Source: Cupriavidus necator A5-1 (GTDB lineage: Bacteria; Pseudomonadota; Gammaproteobacteria; Burkholderiales; Burkholderiaceae). From it: a stretch of 64,000 nucleotides of DNA. Of the stretch, positions 15,891 through 26,405 are shown one piece after another. The notes below the pieces were generated by a model that was given only the letters and a program-made list of their open reading frames with translations, made no database searches and was not told the origin of the DNA. The stretch spans positions 4,092,001-4,156,000 of the forward strand of contig NZ_JQLI01000008.1 in the NCBI RefSeq assembly GCF_000744095.1, given 5' to 3'. The number at the start of each line of letters is the position of its first letter. The first letter of the stretch is position 1. A program made the translations under genes and the position numbers.

Positions 15891-18065
15891 TCAGGCTTTG
15901 AGGTAGTGCTCGCGCCCGCCGAGCCAGCGCGAAAGGTGTGCTTCGACCGCTTCCGGGAAGCGCGCCAGCATCAGCTCGGCCGCCTCCTGCGCGTATTCGA
16001 CCAGCCATGCGTCGGTCTGCAAGTCGGCAAAGCGCAACATGGCTTCACCCGACTGGCGCGCGCCAAGGAATTCGCCCGGGCCGCGGATTTCGAGGTCGCG
16101 CCGGGCGATCTCGAAGCCATCGGTGGTCTCGCGCATGGTGGCCAGCCGTTCGCGCGCGGTGGGCGACAGCGGCGCCTGGTACATCAGCAGGCACACCGAT
16201 TCGGCGCTGCCCCGCCCCACCCGCCCGCGCAACTGGTGCAGCTGGGCGAGGCCAAAGCGCTCGGCATGCTCGATCACCATCAGCGAGGCATTGGGCACGT
16301 CCACGCCCACTTCGATCACGGTCGTGGCCACCAGCACCTGCATGCGGTTGGCGCTGAAGTCGTCCATCACCGACGCCTTCTCCGCCGGCGGCAGGCGGCC
16401 GTGCACCAGGCCCACTCGCAGGTCAGGGAGCGCGGCGACCAGCGTCTCGTAGGTCTCCACTGCGGTCTGCAGCTGCAGCGCCTCGCTTTCCTCGATCAGC
16501 GGGCACACCCAGTAGACCTGGCGCCCTTCCGCGGCGGCATGGTGCACGCGCGCGATCACCTCGTCGCGGCGCGCATCGTTGACCAGCCGCGTGACGATGG
16601 GCGTGCGGCCCGGCGGCAGTTCGTCGATCACCGACACGTCGAGGTCGGCGTAGTACGTCATGGCCAGCGTGCGCGGGATCGGCGTGGCCGACATCATCAG
16701 CTGGTGCGGCACGGTGTCCGGCGCCGGCACATCGCTGGCACCTGCCTTGCCGCGCAGCGCGAGCCGCTGCGCCACGCCGAAGCGGTGCTGCTCGTCGACC
16801 ACCGACAGGCCCAGCCTGGCAAAGCGCACGGCGTCCTGGATCAGCGCATGGGTGCCGATCACCAGCTGCGCCTCGCCCGATTCCACGCGCGCGGCGGCTT
16901 CGCGCTTCTCGCGCGCCTTCAGGCTGCCAGCCAGCCAGACCACCGGCACGCCCAGTGGCTCCAGCCACGCGGACAGCTTGCGGTAGTGCTGCTCGGCCAG
17001 GATTTCGGTGGGCGCCATCAGCGCCGCCTGGTAGCCGGCGTCGATCGCCTGGCAGGCCGCCAGTGCGGCGACGATGGTCTTGCCGCTGCCGACGTCGCCC
17101 TGCAACAGCCGGTGCATCGGGTGCGGCCGCGTCATGTCGGCGGCAATCTCCGCGACCACACGTTCCTGCGCGCCGGTCAGCCGGAACGGCAGCGCGGCCA
17201 AAAAGCGGGTCAGCAAACCGCCCTCGCGGCGCGGCATGGTCGGCGCGGTCTTCTCGCGCCGCGCCGCGTGCGCGCGCCGCAGCGAAATCTGCTGCGCCAG
17301 CAGTTCGTCGAACTTGATGCGCTGCCAGGCTGGGTGCGAGCGGTCGGCCAGCGCGGCCTCGCTTTCCTGCGGCGGCGGCGCGTGCAGCAGGCGCAGGCAG
17401 TCCGCGAGCGGGCGCAAGTGCAGCCGCGCCAGCGGCCCTTGCAGCACCGCCTGCGGCAGCGTCTCGGGCATCGGCGTGCGCGACAGGGCGCCGCCGATGG
17501 CCTTGCGCAGGTAGGCTTGTGCGATCCCGGCGGTGGACGGATACACGGGCGTCAGGCGGTCGGGCAGCGCTTCGCCGGGCACCACCGGGCGCACCGTCGG
17601 GTGGACCATCTCGGCGCCGAAGAAACCGCCGCGGACCTCGCCGCGCACGCGCAGCCACACGCCCTCGGCCATCTGCTTGGTCTGGCTGCCGTAGAAATTG
17701 AGGAAGCGCAGCGTCAGCTCGCCGCTGTCGTCGGCGATCTTGACCACCAGCTGGCGGCGCGGCCGGAACGTGACTTCATTGGAGATGACCTCGCCTTCGA
17801 CCTGCGCCGGCTGGCCCAGCCCGGCACGGCGGATCGCGTCGGCGATCGGTGCCAGCGTGGTCTCGTCCTCGTAGCGCATCGGCAGGTGCAGCACCAGGTC
17901 GACCGGACGGCGCAGGCCCAGCTTGGCCAGGCGCGCGGCCGCCGATGATGTACCCGAACGTGCAGCCTTGCCCTTTGCCTCGCCAGCCTTGTCGCGCGCG
18001 GGCGCCGCCGCTTCCTTGGCGGCATCGGCAGGGTCTTGGATCGGGTCGGCTGCGGTTCCGGGCAT
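15891..18065 (-). CDS. recG: ATP-dependent DNA helicase RecG
   Basis: A 724-residue SF2 helicase that remodels stalled forks and branched recombination intermediates. An N-terminal wedge/OB region (about residues 40-200) is followed by the motor. Walker A is QGDVGSGKT, motif II is VVDEQHRFG (the DEQH variant typical of RecG), motif III MSATPIPRTLA, and LHQLRGRVGRG is motif VI. The ATG at 18065 is used; a TTG three codons upstream is possible. The first 45 residues are Ala/Lys-rich and probably disordered. It is transcribed divergently from queA. Confidence 0.95.
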   Translation of the reverse strand: MPGTAADPIQDPADAAKEAAAPARDKAGEAKGKAARSGTSSAAARLAKLGLRRPVDLVLHLPMRYEDETTLAPIADAIRRAGLGQPAQVEGEVISNEVTFRPRRQLVVKIADDSGELTLRFLNFYGSQTKQMAEGVWLRVRGEVRGGFFGAEMVHPTVRPVVPGEALPDRLTPVYPSTAGIAQAYLRKAIGGALSRTPMPETLPQAVLQGPLARLHLRPLADCLRLLHAPPPQESEAALADRSHPAWQRIKFDELLAQQISLRRAHAARREKTAPTMPRREGGLLTRFLAALPFRLTGAQERVVAEIAADMTRPHPMHRLLQGDVGSGKTIVAALAACQAIDAGYQAALMAPTEILAEQHYRKLSAWLEPLGVPVVWLAGSLKAREKREAAARVESGEAQLVIGTHALIQDAVRFARLGLSVVDEQHRFGVAQRLALRGKAGASDVPAPDTVPHQLMMSATPIPRTLAMTYYADLDVSVIDELPPGRTPIVTRLVNDARRDEVIARVHHAAAEGRQVYWVCPLIEESEALQLQTAVETYETLVAALPDLRVGLVHGRLPPAEKASVMDDFSANRMQVLVATTVIEVGVDVPNASLMVIEHAERFGLAQLHQLRGRVGRGSAESVCLLMYQAPLSPTARERLATMRETTDGFEIARRDLEIRGPGEFLGARQSGEAMLRFADLQTDAWLVEYAQEAAELMLARFPEAVEAHLSRWLGGREHYLKA

Positions 18066-18297
18066 CGGCAACAAGGTTGGCAGCAGTCGCTGCGGTTTCG
18101 GCTTGGGCGGCTGGCGCGGGCCGGCAAATAGCGGGTATCACACCCGGCCCGGCGTCTGGCGGGCCCGTGGCCTTACAATATCGGATTCGCCGATTGTACC
18201 CATGCCGGCTGTCGCCAAGGGCAGCGGAGTGCCGCTTTGTGCCCCACTTAGCCTCTTCCGGCCTGCATGGCTGCCGGCCGCCCCCGCCGTTTCCACG

Positions 18298-19356
<1,059 letters not shown>

Positions 19357-19373
19357 ATCCAGAATCACAAGCC

Positions 19374-20504
19374 ATGCTCAACTTCGAACTCATCACCACC
19401 GACGGCAACGCCCGCCGCGGCCGCGTCACGCTGAACCACGGCGTGGTCGAGACGCCGATCTTCATGCCGGTCGGCACCTACGGTTCGGTCAAGGCCATGT
19501 CGCCGCTGGAACTGAACGAGATCGGCGCGCACATCATCCTCGGCAACACCTTCCACCTGTGGCTGCGCCCCGGGCTGGACGTGGTCAACGCCCACGAGGG
19601 CCTGCACAAATTTATCGGCTGGGACAAGCCGATCCTGACCGATTCGGGCGGCTTCCAGGTGTTTTCGCTGGGCGATTTGCGCAAGATCACTGAAGATGGC
19701 GTCACGTTCGCGTCGCCGGTCAATGGCGACAAGCTCTTCCTGTCGCCCGAGATCTCGATGCAGATCCAGCGCACGCTGAACTCCGACATCGTGATGCAGT
19801 TCGATGAGTGCACCCCGTACGAGATCGACGGCCGCCCCGCCACGCACGAGGAAGCGGCCAAGTCGATGCGCATGAGCCTGCGCTGGGCCAAGCGCTCGCG
19901 CGACGAGTTCGAGCGGCTGGCCAACCCGAACGCGCTGTTCGGCATCGTCCAGGGCGGCATGTACGAGGACCTGCGCGACGAATCGCTGGCGGGGCTGTCC
20001 GAGCTGGATTTCCACGGTTTTGCCATCGGTGGCCTGTCGGTGGGCGAGCCCAAGGAAGACATGATGCGCGTGCTGGAACACGTGGCGCCGCGCCTGCCGG
20101 CCGACAAGCCGCACTACCTGATGGGCGTGGGCACGCCGGAAGACCTGGTGGCCGGCGTGGCCGCGGGTGTCGACATGTTCGACTGCGTGATGCCCACCCG
20201 CAACGCGCGCAACGGCTGGCTCTTCACCCGCTACGGCGACGTCAAGATCAAGAACGCGGCGCACCGCAACGACCCGCGCCCGCTCGATGAAAGCTGCGCC
20301 TGCTACACCTGCCGCAACTTCTCGCGCGCCTACCTGCACCACCTGCACCGGGTCGGCGAGATCCTGGGCGCGCGCCTCAATACCATCCACAACCTGCACT
20401 ACTACCTGCAGCTGATGCGCGAGGTGCGCGAGTCGATCGAGCAGCACCGTTTCACCGACTTCCGCCGCCAGTTCGCGGCCGACCGCGCCCGCGGCACGCA
20501 GTAA
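19374..20504 (+). CDS. tgt: tRNA-guanine transglycosylase
   Basis: A 376-residue TIM-barrel enzyme that exchanges guanine-34 for preQ1 in tRNAs with GUN anticodons. The active-site Asp lies in LTDSGGFQVFSLG, the nucleophile region is FDCVMPTRNARNG, and the zinc site is CACYTCRNFSRAYLHHL. It forms the queuosine pair with queA and is followed by the yajC-secD-secF genes, an order conserved across proteobacteria. Confidence 0.97.
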   Translation: MLNFELITTDGNARRGRVTLNHGVVETPIFMPVGTYGSVKAMSPLELNEIGAHIILGNTFHLWLRPGLDVVNAHEGLHKFIGWDKPILTDSGGFQVFSLGDLRKITEDGVTFASPVNGDKLFLSPEISMQIQRTLNSDIVMQFDECTPYEIDGRPATHEEAAKSMRMSLRWAKRSRDEFERLANPNALFGIVQGGMYEDLRDESLAGLSELDFHGFAIGGLSVGEPKEDMMRVLEHVAPRLPADKPHYLMGVGTPEDLVAGVAAGVDMFDCVMPTRNARNGWLFTRYGDVKIKNAAHRNDPRPLDESCACYTCRNFSRAYLHHLHRVGEILGARLNTIHNLHYYLQLMREVRESIEQHRFTDFRRQFAADRARGTQ

Positions 20505-20736
20505 AACGGTCGCCGGCGCGAACTTTCCCGCCGGCGCGGGTCGAACACCGGGGCCAATACCGGGATCGGTGAGGGCGTCGCCCCAGCGTGAGCCGGCGCC
20601 CTGCCGGCAACTGCCGCGAGTCGCCCCGGAATCACCCCGAACAAACCCGTATTCCGCCCTAGAATGCCAAGGGCAGGCGGAATGCGAATGGTAGAATGCT
20701 CGATTATTTGACTGACTTTTGTGACGGAGAACCCAC

Positions 20737-21063
20737 GTGTTGATTTCTAACGCATTTGCCCAGACCGCCGGTGCCGGCGGCGCGGCTGGCGGCCTGATGA
20801 GCTTCCTGCCCATCATCCTGATGTTTGCGGTGCTGTGGTTCATCATGATCCGCCCGCAAATGAAGCGCCAGAAGGAGTCTAAGGCGATGCTTGAAGCGCT
20901 GGCCAAGAACGACGAAGTCGTCACCGCCGGCGGTATCCTGGGCCGCGTGACCAAGGTCACCGACCAGTACGTTGGCCTGGAAATCGCCGCAGGCACGGAA
21001 ATCACCGTGCAGAAGAACGCCGTGACCACGGTGCTGCCGAAGGGCTCGCTGAAGGCGCTCTGA
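20737..21063 (+). CDS. yajC: Sec translocon accessory subunit YajC
   Basis: A 108-residue single-pass inner-membrane protein with the helix LMSFLPIILMFAVLWFIMI followed by RPQMKRQKESKAMLEALAKND, the YajC signature. It associates with SecDF-SecYEG. The start is a GTG preceded by GGAGAA; TTG is the next codon. The gap to secD is 219 bases and shows no other gene. Confidence 0.94.
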   Translation: MLISNAFAQTAGAGGAAGGLMSFLPIILMFAVLWFIMIRPQMKRQKESKAMLEALAKNDEVVTAGGILGRVTKVTDQYVGLEIAAGTEITVQKNAVTTVLPKGSLKAL

Positions 21064-21282
21064 TCCGCCTGATCGCTCACGCGACTCCCGCCTTTGTCTT
21101 TTCCGGCATGCCCGTTCACGCATGCCCCGGCAGCCGCCTGATCCAGCCGCAATGAAGCCCGCGAGCCCGCGCGGCTTCCATACGTGGCTGCCAGGCGGCT
21201 GTTTGCCAAACCGGTTCGGCCCCGCCGACGTGGCGCGCCACGCCTGCGCCGGCCCCGCCAACCGCTGAATGACTGGCCCGAG

Positions 21283-23154
21283 ATGAATCGTTATCCGCTT
21301 TGGAAGTACATCGTGATCCTGGTGGCCCTGGCCATCGGCATCATCTATACCTTGCCGAACTTCTTCGGCGAGGCGCCCGCCGTACAGGTGTCTTCGGGCA
21401 AGGCCACGGTCAAGGTCGACCTGTCCATGCAGAAGCAGGTCGAAGAGATCCTGGCGCAGAACCAGCTCCAGCCTGACGGCGTGTTCTTCGACATTTCCGG
21501 CCAGTCGGGCTCGGTCAAGGCGCGTTTCCGCACCACCGACGAGCAGCTCAAGGCCAAGGACGTGCTGTCGCGCTCGCTCAACCCCGTCCCCGCCGACCCC
21601 ACCTACGTAGTCGCGCTGAACCTGCTGTCGGGCTCGCCGCGCTGGCTGACCGCCATGCACGCGCTGCCGATGTACCTGGGTCTGGACCTGCGCGGCGGCG
21701 TGCACTTCCTGCTGCAGGTCGACATGAAGGGCGCGGTCGACAAGAAGCTCGACAGCCTGGCCGGCGACGCGCGCACGCTGTTGCGCGACAAGGGCATCCG
21801 CCACGGCGGCATCGACCGCGAAGGCGACCGCCTGACGGTGCGCTTCAACAACGCCGACGACGCCAACCGCGCCCGCGCCATCCTGGCCGACAACCTGCGC
21901 GAAGTGGCCTTCGCGATGGACGGCAACAACATCGTCGGCACCTTCACCGAACCCGCCCGCAAGGCCGTGCAGGACGCCGCGGTCAAGCAGAACATCACCA
22001 CGCTGCACAACCGCGTGAACGAACTGGGCGTGGCAGAGCCGGTGATCCAGCAGCAAGGCGCCGACCGTATCGTGGTGCAACTGCCGGGCGTGCAGGACAC
22101 CGCCAAGGCCAAGGACATCATCGGCCGCACCGCCACGCTGGAAGCGCGCCTGGTCGACAACGACGCGCCGCGCAGCCCGCGCCCGGGCGACCCGATCCCG
22201 TTCGGCAGCGAACTCTTCACGCAAGGCAACGGCGCCCCGGTGGTGCTGAAGAAGCAGGTCATCTTCACCGGCGACCGCATCGAAAGCGCCTCGGCCGGCT
22301 TCGACCAGAACCAGCACCCGTCGGTCAATATCAAGCTCGACGCCCAGGGCGGCCGCGTGCTGCGCGACGTCTCGCGCGAGAACCTGAAGAAGCCGATGGC
22401 GATCGTGCTGTTCGAGAAGGGCAAGGGCGAAGTGCTGACGGTGGCGACGATCCAGTCCGAACTGGGCTCGAGCTTCCAGATCACCGGCTCCTACTCGACC
22501 GAGGCCGCCAACGACCTGGCCCTGCTGCTGCGCGCCGGCTCGCTGGCCGCGCCGATGGAGATCATCGAAGAGCGCACCATCGGCCCGTCGCTGGGTGCCG
22601 ACAACATCAAGAAGGGTTTTGACTCGGTCGCCTACGGCTTTGCCGCGATCGGCGTGTTCATGATCCTGTATTACATGCTGTTCGGCGTGTTCTCGGTGCT
22701 GGCGCTGGGCGTGAACCTGCTGCTGCTGGTCGCCGTGCTGTCGATGCTGCAGGCCACGCTGACGCTGCCGGGTATCGCCGCCATCGCGCTGGTGCTGGGC
22801 ATGGCCATCGACGCCAACGTGCTGATCAACGAGCGCATCCGCGAGGAACTGCGCGCGGGCGCGTCGCCGCAGATGGCGATCGCGGTCGGCTTCGACCGCG
22901 CCTGGGCCACCATCCTGGACTCGAACGTGACCACGCTGATCGCCGGCCTGGCGCTGCTGGCCTTCGGTTCGGGCCCGGTGCGCGGCTTTGCCGTGGTGCA
23001 CTGCCTGGGTATCCTGACCTCGATGTTCTCGGCGGTGTTCTTCAACCGCGGCCTGGTCAACCTCTGGTACGGCCGCAAGAAGAAGCTGCAGAGCGTGGCC
23101 ATCGGCCAGATCTGGAAGCCTGGCAACGCCACCGACACGCCGGTCGCCAAGTAA
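21283..23154 (+). CDS. secD: Protein translocase subunit SecD
   Basis: A 623-residue RND-family membrane protein that uses proton motive force to complete protein export. The first helix (KYIVILVALAIGIIYTLPNFF) is followed by a large periplasmic P1 domain, then five C-terminal helices. Motifs YLGLDLRGGVHFLLQVD, LVLGMAIDANVLINERIREE and the SIGPSLGAD-like TIGPSLGADNI are characteristic. The ATG giving MNRYPLWKY is used; an open frame upstream has no family match. secF follows 52 bases later. Confidence 0.97.
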   Translation: MNRYPLWKYIVILVALAIGIIYTLPNFFGEAPAVQVSSGKATVKVDLSMQKQVEEILAQNQLQPDGVFFDISGQSGSVKARFRTTDEQLKAKDVLSRSLNPVPADPTYVVALNLLSGSPRWLTAMHALPMYLGLDLRGGVHFLLQVDMKGAVDKKLDSLAGDARTLLRDKGIRHGGIDREGDRLTVRFNNADDANRARAILADNLREVAFAMDGNNIVGTFTEPARKAVQDAAVKQNITTLHNRVNELGVAEPVIQQQGADRIVVQLPGVQDTAKAKDIIGRTATLEARLVDNDAPRSPRPGDPIPFGSELFTQGNGAPVVLKKQVIFTGDRIESASAGFDQNQHPSVNIKLDAQGGRVLRDVSRENLKKPMAIVLFEKGKGEVLTVATIQSELGSSFQITGSYSTEAANDLALLLRAGSLAAPMEIIEERTIGPSLGADNIKKGFDSVAYGFAAIGVFMILYYMLFGVFSVLALGVNLLLLVAVLSMLQATLTLPGIAAIALVLGMAIDANVLINERIREELRAGASPQMAIAVGFDRAWATILDSNVTTLIAGLALLAFGSGPVRGFAVVHCLGILTSMFSAVFFNRGLVNLWYGRKKKLQSVAIGQIWKPGNATDTPVAK

Positions 23155-23206
23155 GCGGCCCGCACAGTCGATCAGCAATAACTAGCAGTACAGAACAGGA
23201 TTCAAC

Positions 23207-24178
23207 ATGGAATTCTTCCGCATCCGGCGCGACATTCCGTTCATGAAGCACGCGTTGGTCTTCAACGTGATTTCCTTCCTGACGTTTGCCGCCGCCGTGT
23301 TCTTCCTCTGGCACAAGGGCCTGCACCTGTCGATCGAATTCACCGGCGGCACGGTGATGGAGGTCAGCTACCAGCAGGCGGCCGACCTGGAAAAGATCCG
23401 CGGCCAGGTGAGCAAGCTGGGCTATACCGACGTGCAGGTGCAGAATTTCGGCACCTCGCGCGACGTGATGATCCGTCTGCCGCTGCAGAAGGGCCCGGAC
23501 GGCAAGCCCGTCACCTCGGCCCAGCAGAGCGAGCAGGTGATGGGCGCGCTGCAGGCCGCCGCGCCTGACGTCAAGCTGCAACGGGTGGAGTTCGTCGGCC
23601 CGCAGGTGGGCAAGGAACTGGCCACCGACGGCCTGCTGGCCCTCTTGTGCGTGGTGGCCGGCATCGTGATCTACCTGTCGTTCCGCTTCGAGTGGAAGTT
23701 CGCGGTGGCGGGCATCATCGCCAACCTGCACGACGTGGTCATCATCCTGGGCTTCTTCGCCTACTTCCAGTGGGAATTCTCGCTGTCGGTGCTGGCGGCG
23801 GTGCTGGCGGTGCTGGGCTACTCGGTCAACGAATCGGTGGTGATCTTCGACCGGGTGCGCGAGAACTTCCGCAAGTTCCGCAAGATGACCACGCACGAGA
23901 TCATCGACAACGCGATCACCAGCACCATCTCGCGCACCATCATCACTCACGGCTCGACCCAGATGATGGTGCTGTCGATGTTCTTCTTCGGCGGCCCCAC
24001 GCTGCACTACTTCGCGCTGGCGCTGACGGTGGGTATCCTGTTCGGTATCTACTCGTCGGTGTTCGTGGCCGCGGCGCTGGCGATGTGGCTGGGCGTCAAG
24101 CGCGAGGACCTGGTCAAGGGCGACAAGAAGTCGGATTCGACCGACCGCGACGACCCCAACTACGGCGCGCAGGCCTGA
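23207..24178 (+). CDS. secF: Protein translocase subunit SecF
   Basis: A 323-residue partner of SecD. The start MEFFRIRRDIPFM and motifs LSIEFTGGTVMEV, GYSVNESVVIFDRVREN and the C-terminal helices are typical. Together with SecD it forms the SecDF complex in the inner membrane. A GC-rich hairpin follows, closing the queA-tgt-yajC-secDF unit. Confidence 0.97.
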   Translation: MEFFRIRRDIPFMKHALVFNVISFLTFAAAVFFLWHKGLHLSIEFTGGTVMEVSYQQAADLEKIRGQVSKLGYTDVQVQNFGTSRDVMIRLPLQKGPDGKPVTSAQQSEQVMGALQAAAPDVKLQRVEFVGPQVGKELATDGLLALLCVVAGIVIYLSFRFEWKFAVAGIIANLHDVVIILGFFAYFQWEFSLSVLAAVLAVLGYSVNESVVIFDRVRENFRKFRKMTTHEIIDNAITSTISRTIITHGSTQMMVLSMFFFGGPTLHYFALALTVGILFGIYSSVFVAAALAMWLGVKREDLVKGDKKSDSTDRDDPNYGAQA

Positions 24179-24212
24179 CGGCCCGAACGCAGGCAAAAAG
24201 AAGCTGGCAAAG

Positions 24213-24238
24213 AAATGGCGCCCCGCGGGCGCCATTTT
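24213..24238 (+). terminator. Intrinsic terminator after secF
   Basis: AAATGGCGCC and GGCGCCATTT pair around a short CCCGCG-type loop, followed by a short T-run. It lies between convergent secF and phcQ and could serve both strands. Confidence 0.75.
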
Positions 24239-24261
24239 CATTGGGCGGAGCGATCCGAAGA

Positions 24262-25269
24262 TCATACCTGCTCGGCGAAGCGTTCGATCCACGCCGCCAG
24301 CCGGTCGGCCGCGAAGCTCTCGCTGCGCGGGCCCGCGCGGCACACGATGGTGTCGCCATCGCGCGCAAACTTCATCGCGCCGCCGACCTCCTCCAGCCAC
24401 AGCAGGCTCGCCAGCCAGGCGGCGTGCGGCGCCGACACGGGCTTGCCTACCGGCTGCGCCAGGAATTCCGCCAGCGTGGCCGGTGCGGTCCACACCACGG
24501 TGTCGCCGTCGCGGCGCACCACCTCGCTGCCGAGCGCATCGGCGATCACCGTCGGGGCATCGGCAGCGCCCTTGCCCGCATTGGCGCTGCGCAGCTCCGC
24601 CAGGCGCGTGCCCACGGCATGGCCGAAGCTGCCGCTACGCTCGGATTCCGCGCGTACCAGGTCGGCGTAGTCCATGCGCTGCCAGTCCGGCTCGGCGTTG
24701 CGCGCGCCGGCCAGGTCGACCGCCGCCAGGTAGGTTTCCACCGGCTGGAAGCGGCCGGGACCGATCAGGCTGGCGCACAGTGCGTGCAGCATGCCGATGC
24801 GGGTGGCCACGGTCTGGGTCTGCAGCACGGCCAGCTTCTCGCGCACCAGCTGGTCGCGTTCCTTGCGCAGGCCGGACAGCTCCAGCGCCTGCTTCAGTTC
24901 CATGCGCAGCGCCGTGATGTCCCACGGCTTCTTGATATAGCGGTGGATCTGGCCCTCGTTGACCGCTGCGACGGTCTGGTCGAGCTCCGAATACGCCGTG
25001 GTCAGGATGCGCACGATATGCGGGTAGCGCTCGCGCGCATAGCGCAGCAGTTCGTTGCCGTACTCGCCCGGCATGCGCTGGTCGGACACCAGCACGGCCA
25101 GGCTGTCGCCGTGGGCGTCCAGCAGCGCCTTGCCCTCCTCCACCGAGCCGCCGGTCACCACCGGCGCCAGCGCACCGATGGCGCGCTGGAAATACTTGAC
25201 GGCGGTCGCCTCGTCATCGACGAACAGAATCGCCGGGGGTGGTGCCTGGGTGGCAATCGGTTCGCTCAT
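24262..25269 (-). CDS. phcQ: Response regulator PhcQ-like, last gene of the phc operon
   Basis: A 335-residue protein with an N-terminal receiver domain (about residues 13-130): acidic pair D18-D19, phosphoacceptor D63 in VSDQRMPG, and YIKKPWD near residue 113. The C-terminal 200 residues hold no DNA-binding motif that I recognise. The order methyltransferase, sensor kinase, hybrid receiver-kinase, receiver matches phcB-phcS-phcR-phcQ of Ralstonia. In Ralstonia, PhcQ relays signalling that controls PhcA activity. It overlaps phcR by four bases (ATGA). Confidence 0.82.
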   Translation of the reverse strand: MSEPIATQAPPPAILFVDDEATAVKYFQRAIGALAPVVTGGSVEEGKALLDAHGDSLAVLVSDQRMPGEYGNELLRYARERYPHIVRILTTAYSELDQTVAAVNEGQIHRYIKKPWDITALRMELKQALELSGLRKERDQLVREKLAVLQTQTVATRIGMLHALCASLIGPGRFQPVETYLAAVDLAGARNAEPDWQRMDYADLVRAESERSGSFGHAVGTRLAELRSANAGKGAADAPTVIADALGSEVVRRDGDTVVWTAPATLAEFLAQPVGKPVSAPHAAWLASLLWLEEVGGAMKFARDGDTIVCRAGPRSESFAADRLAAWIERFAEQV

Positions 25270-26399
25270 CGGTCACTCCTAATCATTCGATGCTTGTAAT
25301 TTGGGAAGTCCAGCGTCACCGCGGTCCCGGCTCCGGACGCGGACGCGATCCGGATGCCGCCGCCGAAGGATTGCATGACGCGGTTGCAGAAAATCATGCC
25401 CAGGCCGCTGCCGCCGGCGCTGGCGTGGGTGGTGACGGGATCGACCAGCAGGCGCTCCATCACCTCGGGCGGGATGCCGGGGCCGTTGTCGCAGATGCGG
25501 ATTTCCTGGCTCGGCTGGGCCACCACCACGAAGCGCAGCGACGGCGCGGCCACGTTGGCCAGTGCGCGCAGCGCGTTGCTCATCACCGACGACAACACCA
25601 GCGCCACGCAGTTGGGCAGCGTCTGCACCGGGAAATCACCATGCACCTCGACCTGCACCCACTGGCGCTGGTCGCCCGCGAACGGATAGGTATCGAGCAG
25701 CGACGCTACCAGCGCACCCGCGCTGACTTCAGCCGCCGGCTCCGGCCTGGCCGCCGGGCTGCCGGCGCTGCTGCGCACGGACTGCAGGAACGACGACAGC
25801 ACCGCCAGGCAATACTGCGCATTGTCGTGCATGGCGCTGGCCGCCTGGCCGACCTCGCCCAGGCGCTGCTCGCTGTACTCGCCCGCGACGCGGCTCTGGA
25901 TGCCGCGCGCATAGTTGGCGATGGCCGCCAGCGGCGTGTTCAGCTCGTGCGCCAGGAACGCCAGCGTCTCGTCGATGGCCATCAGCCGGTGCTGGCGCAG
26001 CGCGCGTTCGCGGTGGCGCTCGCCCGCTTGGCGCAGCACCTCGCGCACGTCGGTGACGCTCAGCGGCTTTTCCAGGATGCGGAAGACTTCGCCGGAGTTG
26101 ACGGTCTGCAGCAGCACATCCTTGTCGGCGTAGGCCGTCACCAGGATGCGCACGATCTGCGGGTAGTCCTGCGCCACCTGGCGCAGCAGGTCGCCGCCGT
26201 CGCGCCCGGGCATGCGGAAATCCGTCACCAGGATTGCGATGCGCGCGCTCTCGGCGCGCAGCAGCGCCACGCCCTCGTCGGCGCTCGCGGCGAGCAGGAC
26301 GTCGTATTCGCTGCCGACCGCGCGCGCAAAGTACTTGCGCGCCATGTCCTCGTCATCGACGTAGAGAATGGTCGGCCGCGCTTGCTGGACTTCGCTCAT
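25266..26399 (-). CDS. phcR: Hybrid receiver-histidine kinase PhcR
   Basis: A 377-residue protein with an N-terminal receiver (D60 in VTDFRMPG, K111 in EKPLS) joined directly to a histidine-kinase module rather than to a DNA-binding domain. The H-box FLAHELNTPLAAI contains H151, and the ATP-binding region shows ICDNGPGIPPE and GGSGLGMIFC. This unusual receiver-plus-kinase layout is what has been described for PhcR. It should receive phosphate from PhcS and pass the signal on. It begins six bases after phcS and overlaps phcQ. Confidence 0.87.
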   Translation of the reverse strand: MSEVQQARPTILYVDDEDMARKYFARAVGSEYDVLLAASADEGVALLRAESARIAILVTDFRMPGRDGGDLLRQVAQDYPQIVRILVTAYADKDVLLQTVNSGEVFRILEKPLSVTDVREVLRQAGERHRERALRQHRLMAIDETLAFLAHELNTPLAAIANYARGIQSRVAGEYSEQRLGEVGQAASAMHDNAQYCLAVLSSFLQSVRSSAGSPAARPEPAAEVSAGALVASLLDTYPFAGDQRQWVQVEVHGDFPVQTLPNCVALVLSSVMSNALRALANVAAPSLRFVVVAQPSQEIRICDNGPGIPPEVMERLLVDPVTTHASAGGSGLGMIFCNRVMQSFGGGIRIASASGAGTAVTLDFPNYKHRMIRSDR

Positions 26400-26405
26400 G
26401 GCCGT

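Noticed and set aside
20505..20560. GC-rich stem CGCCGGCG after tgt as a terminator
   Set aside because: It lacks a T-run, and yajC-secD-secF may be read through. It is too weak to call.
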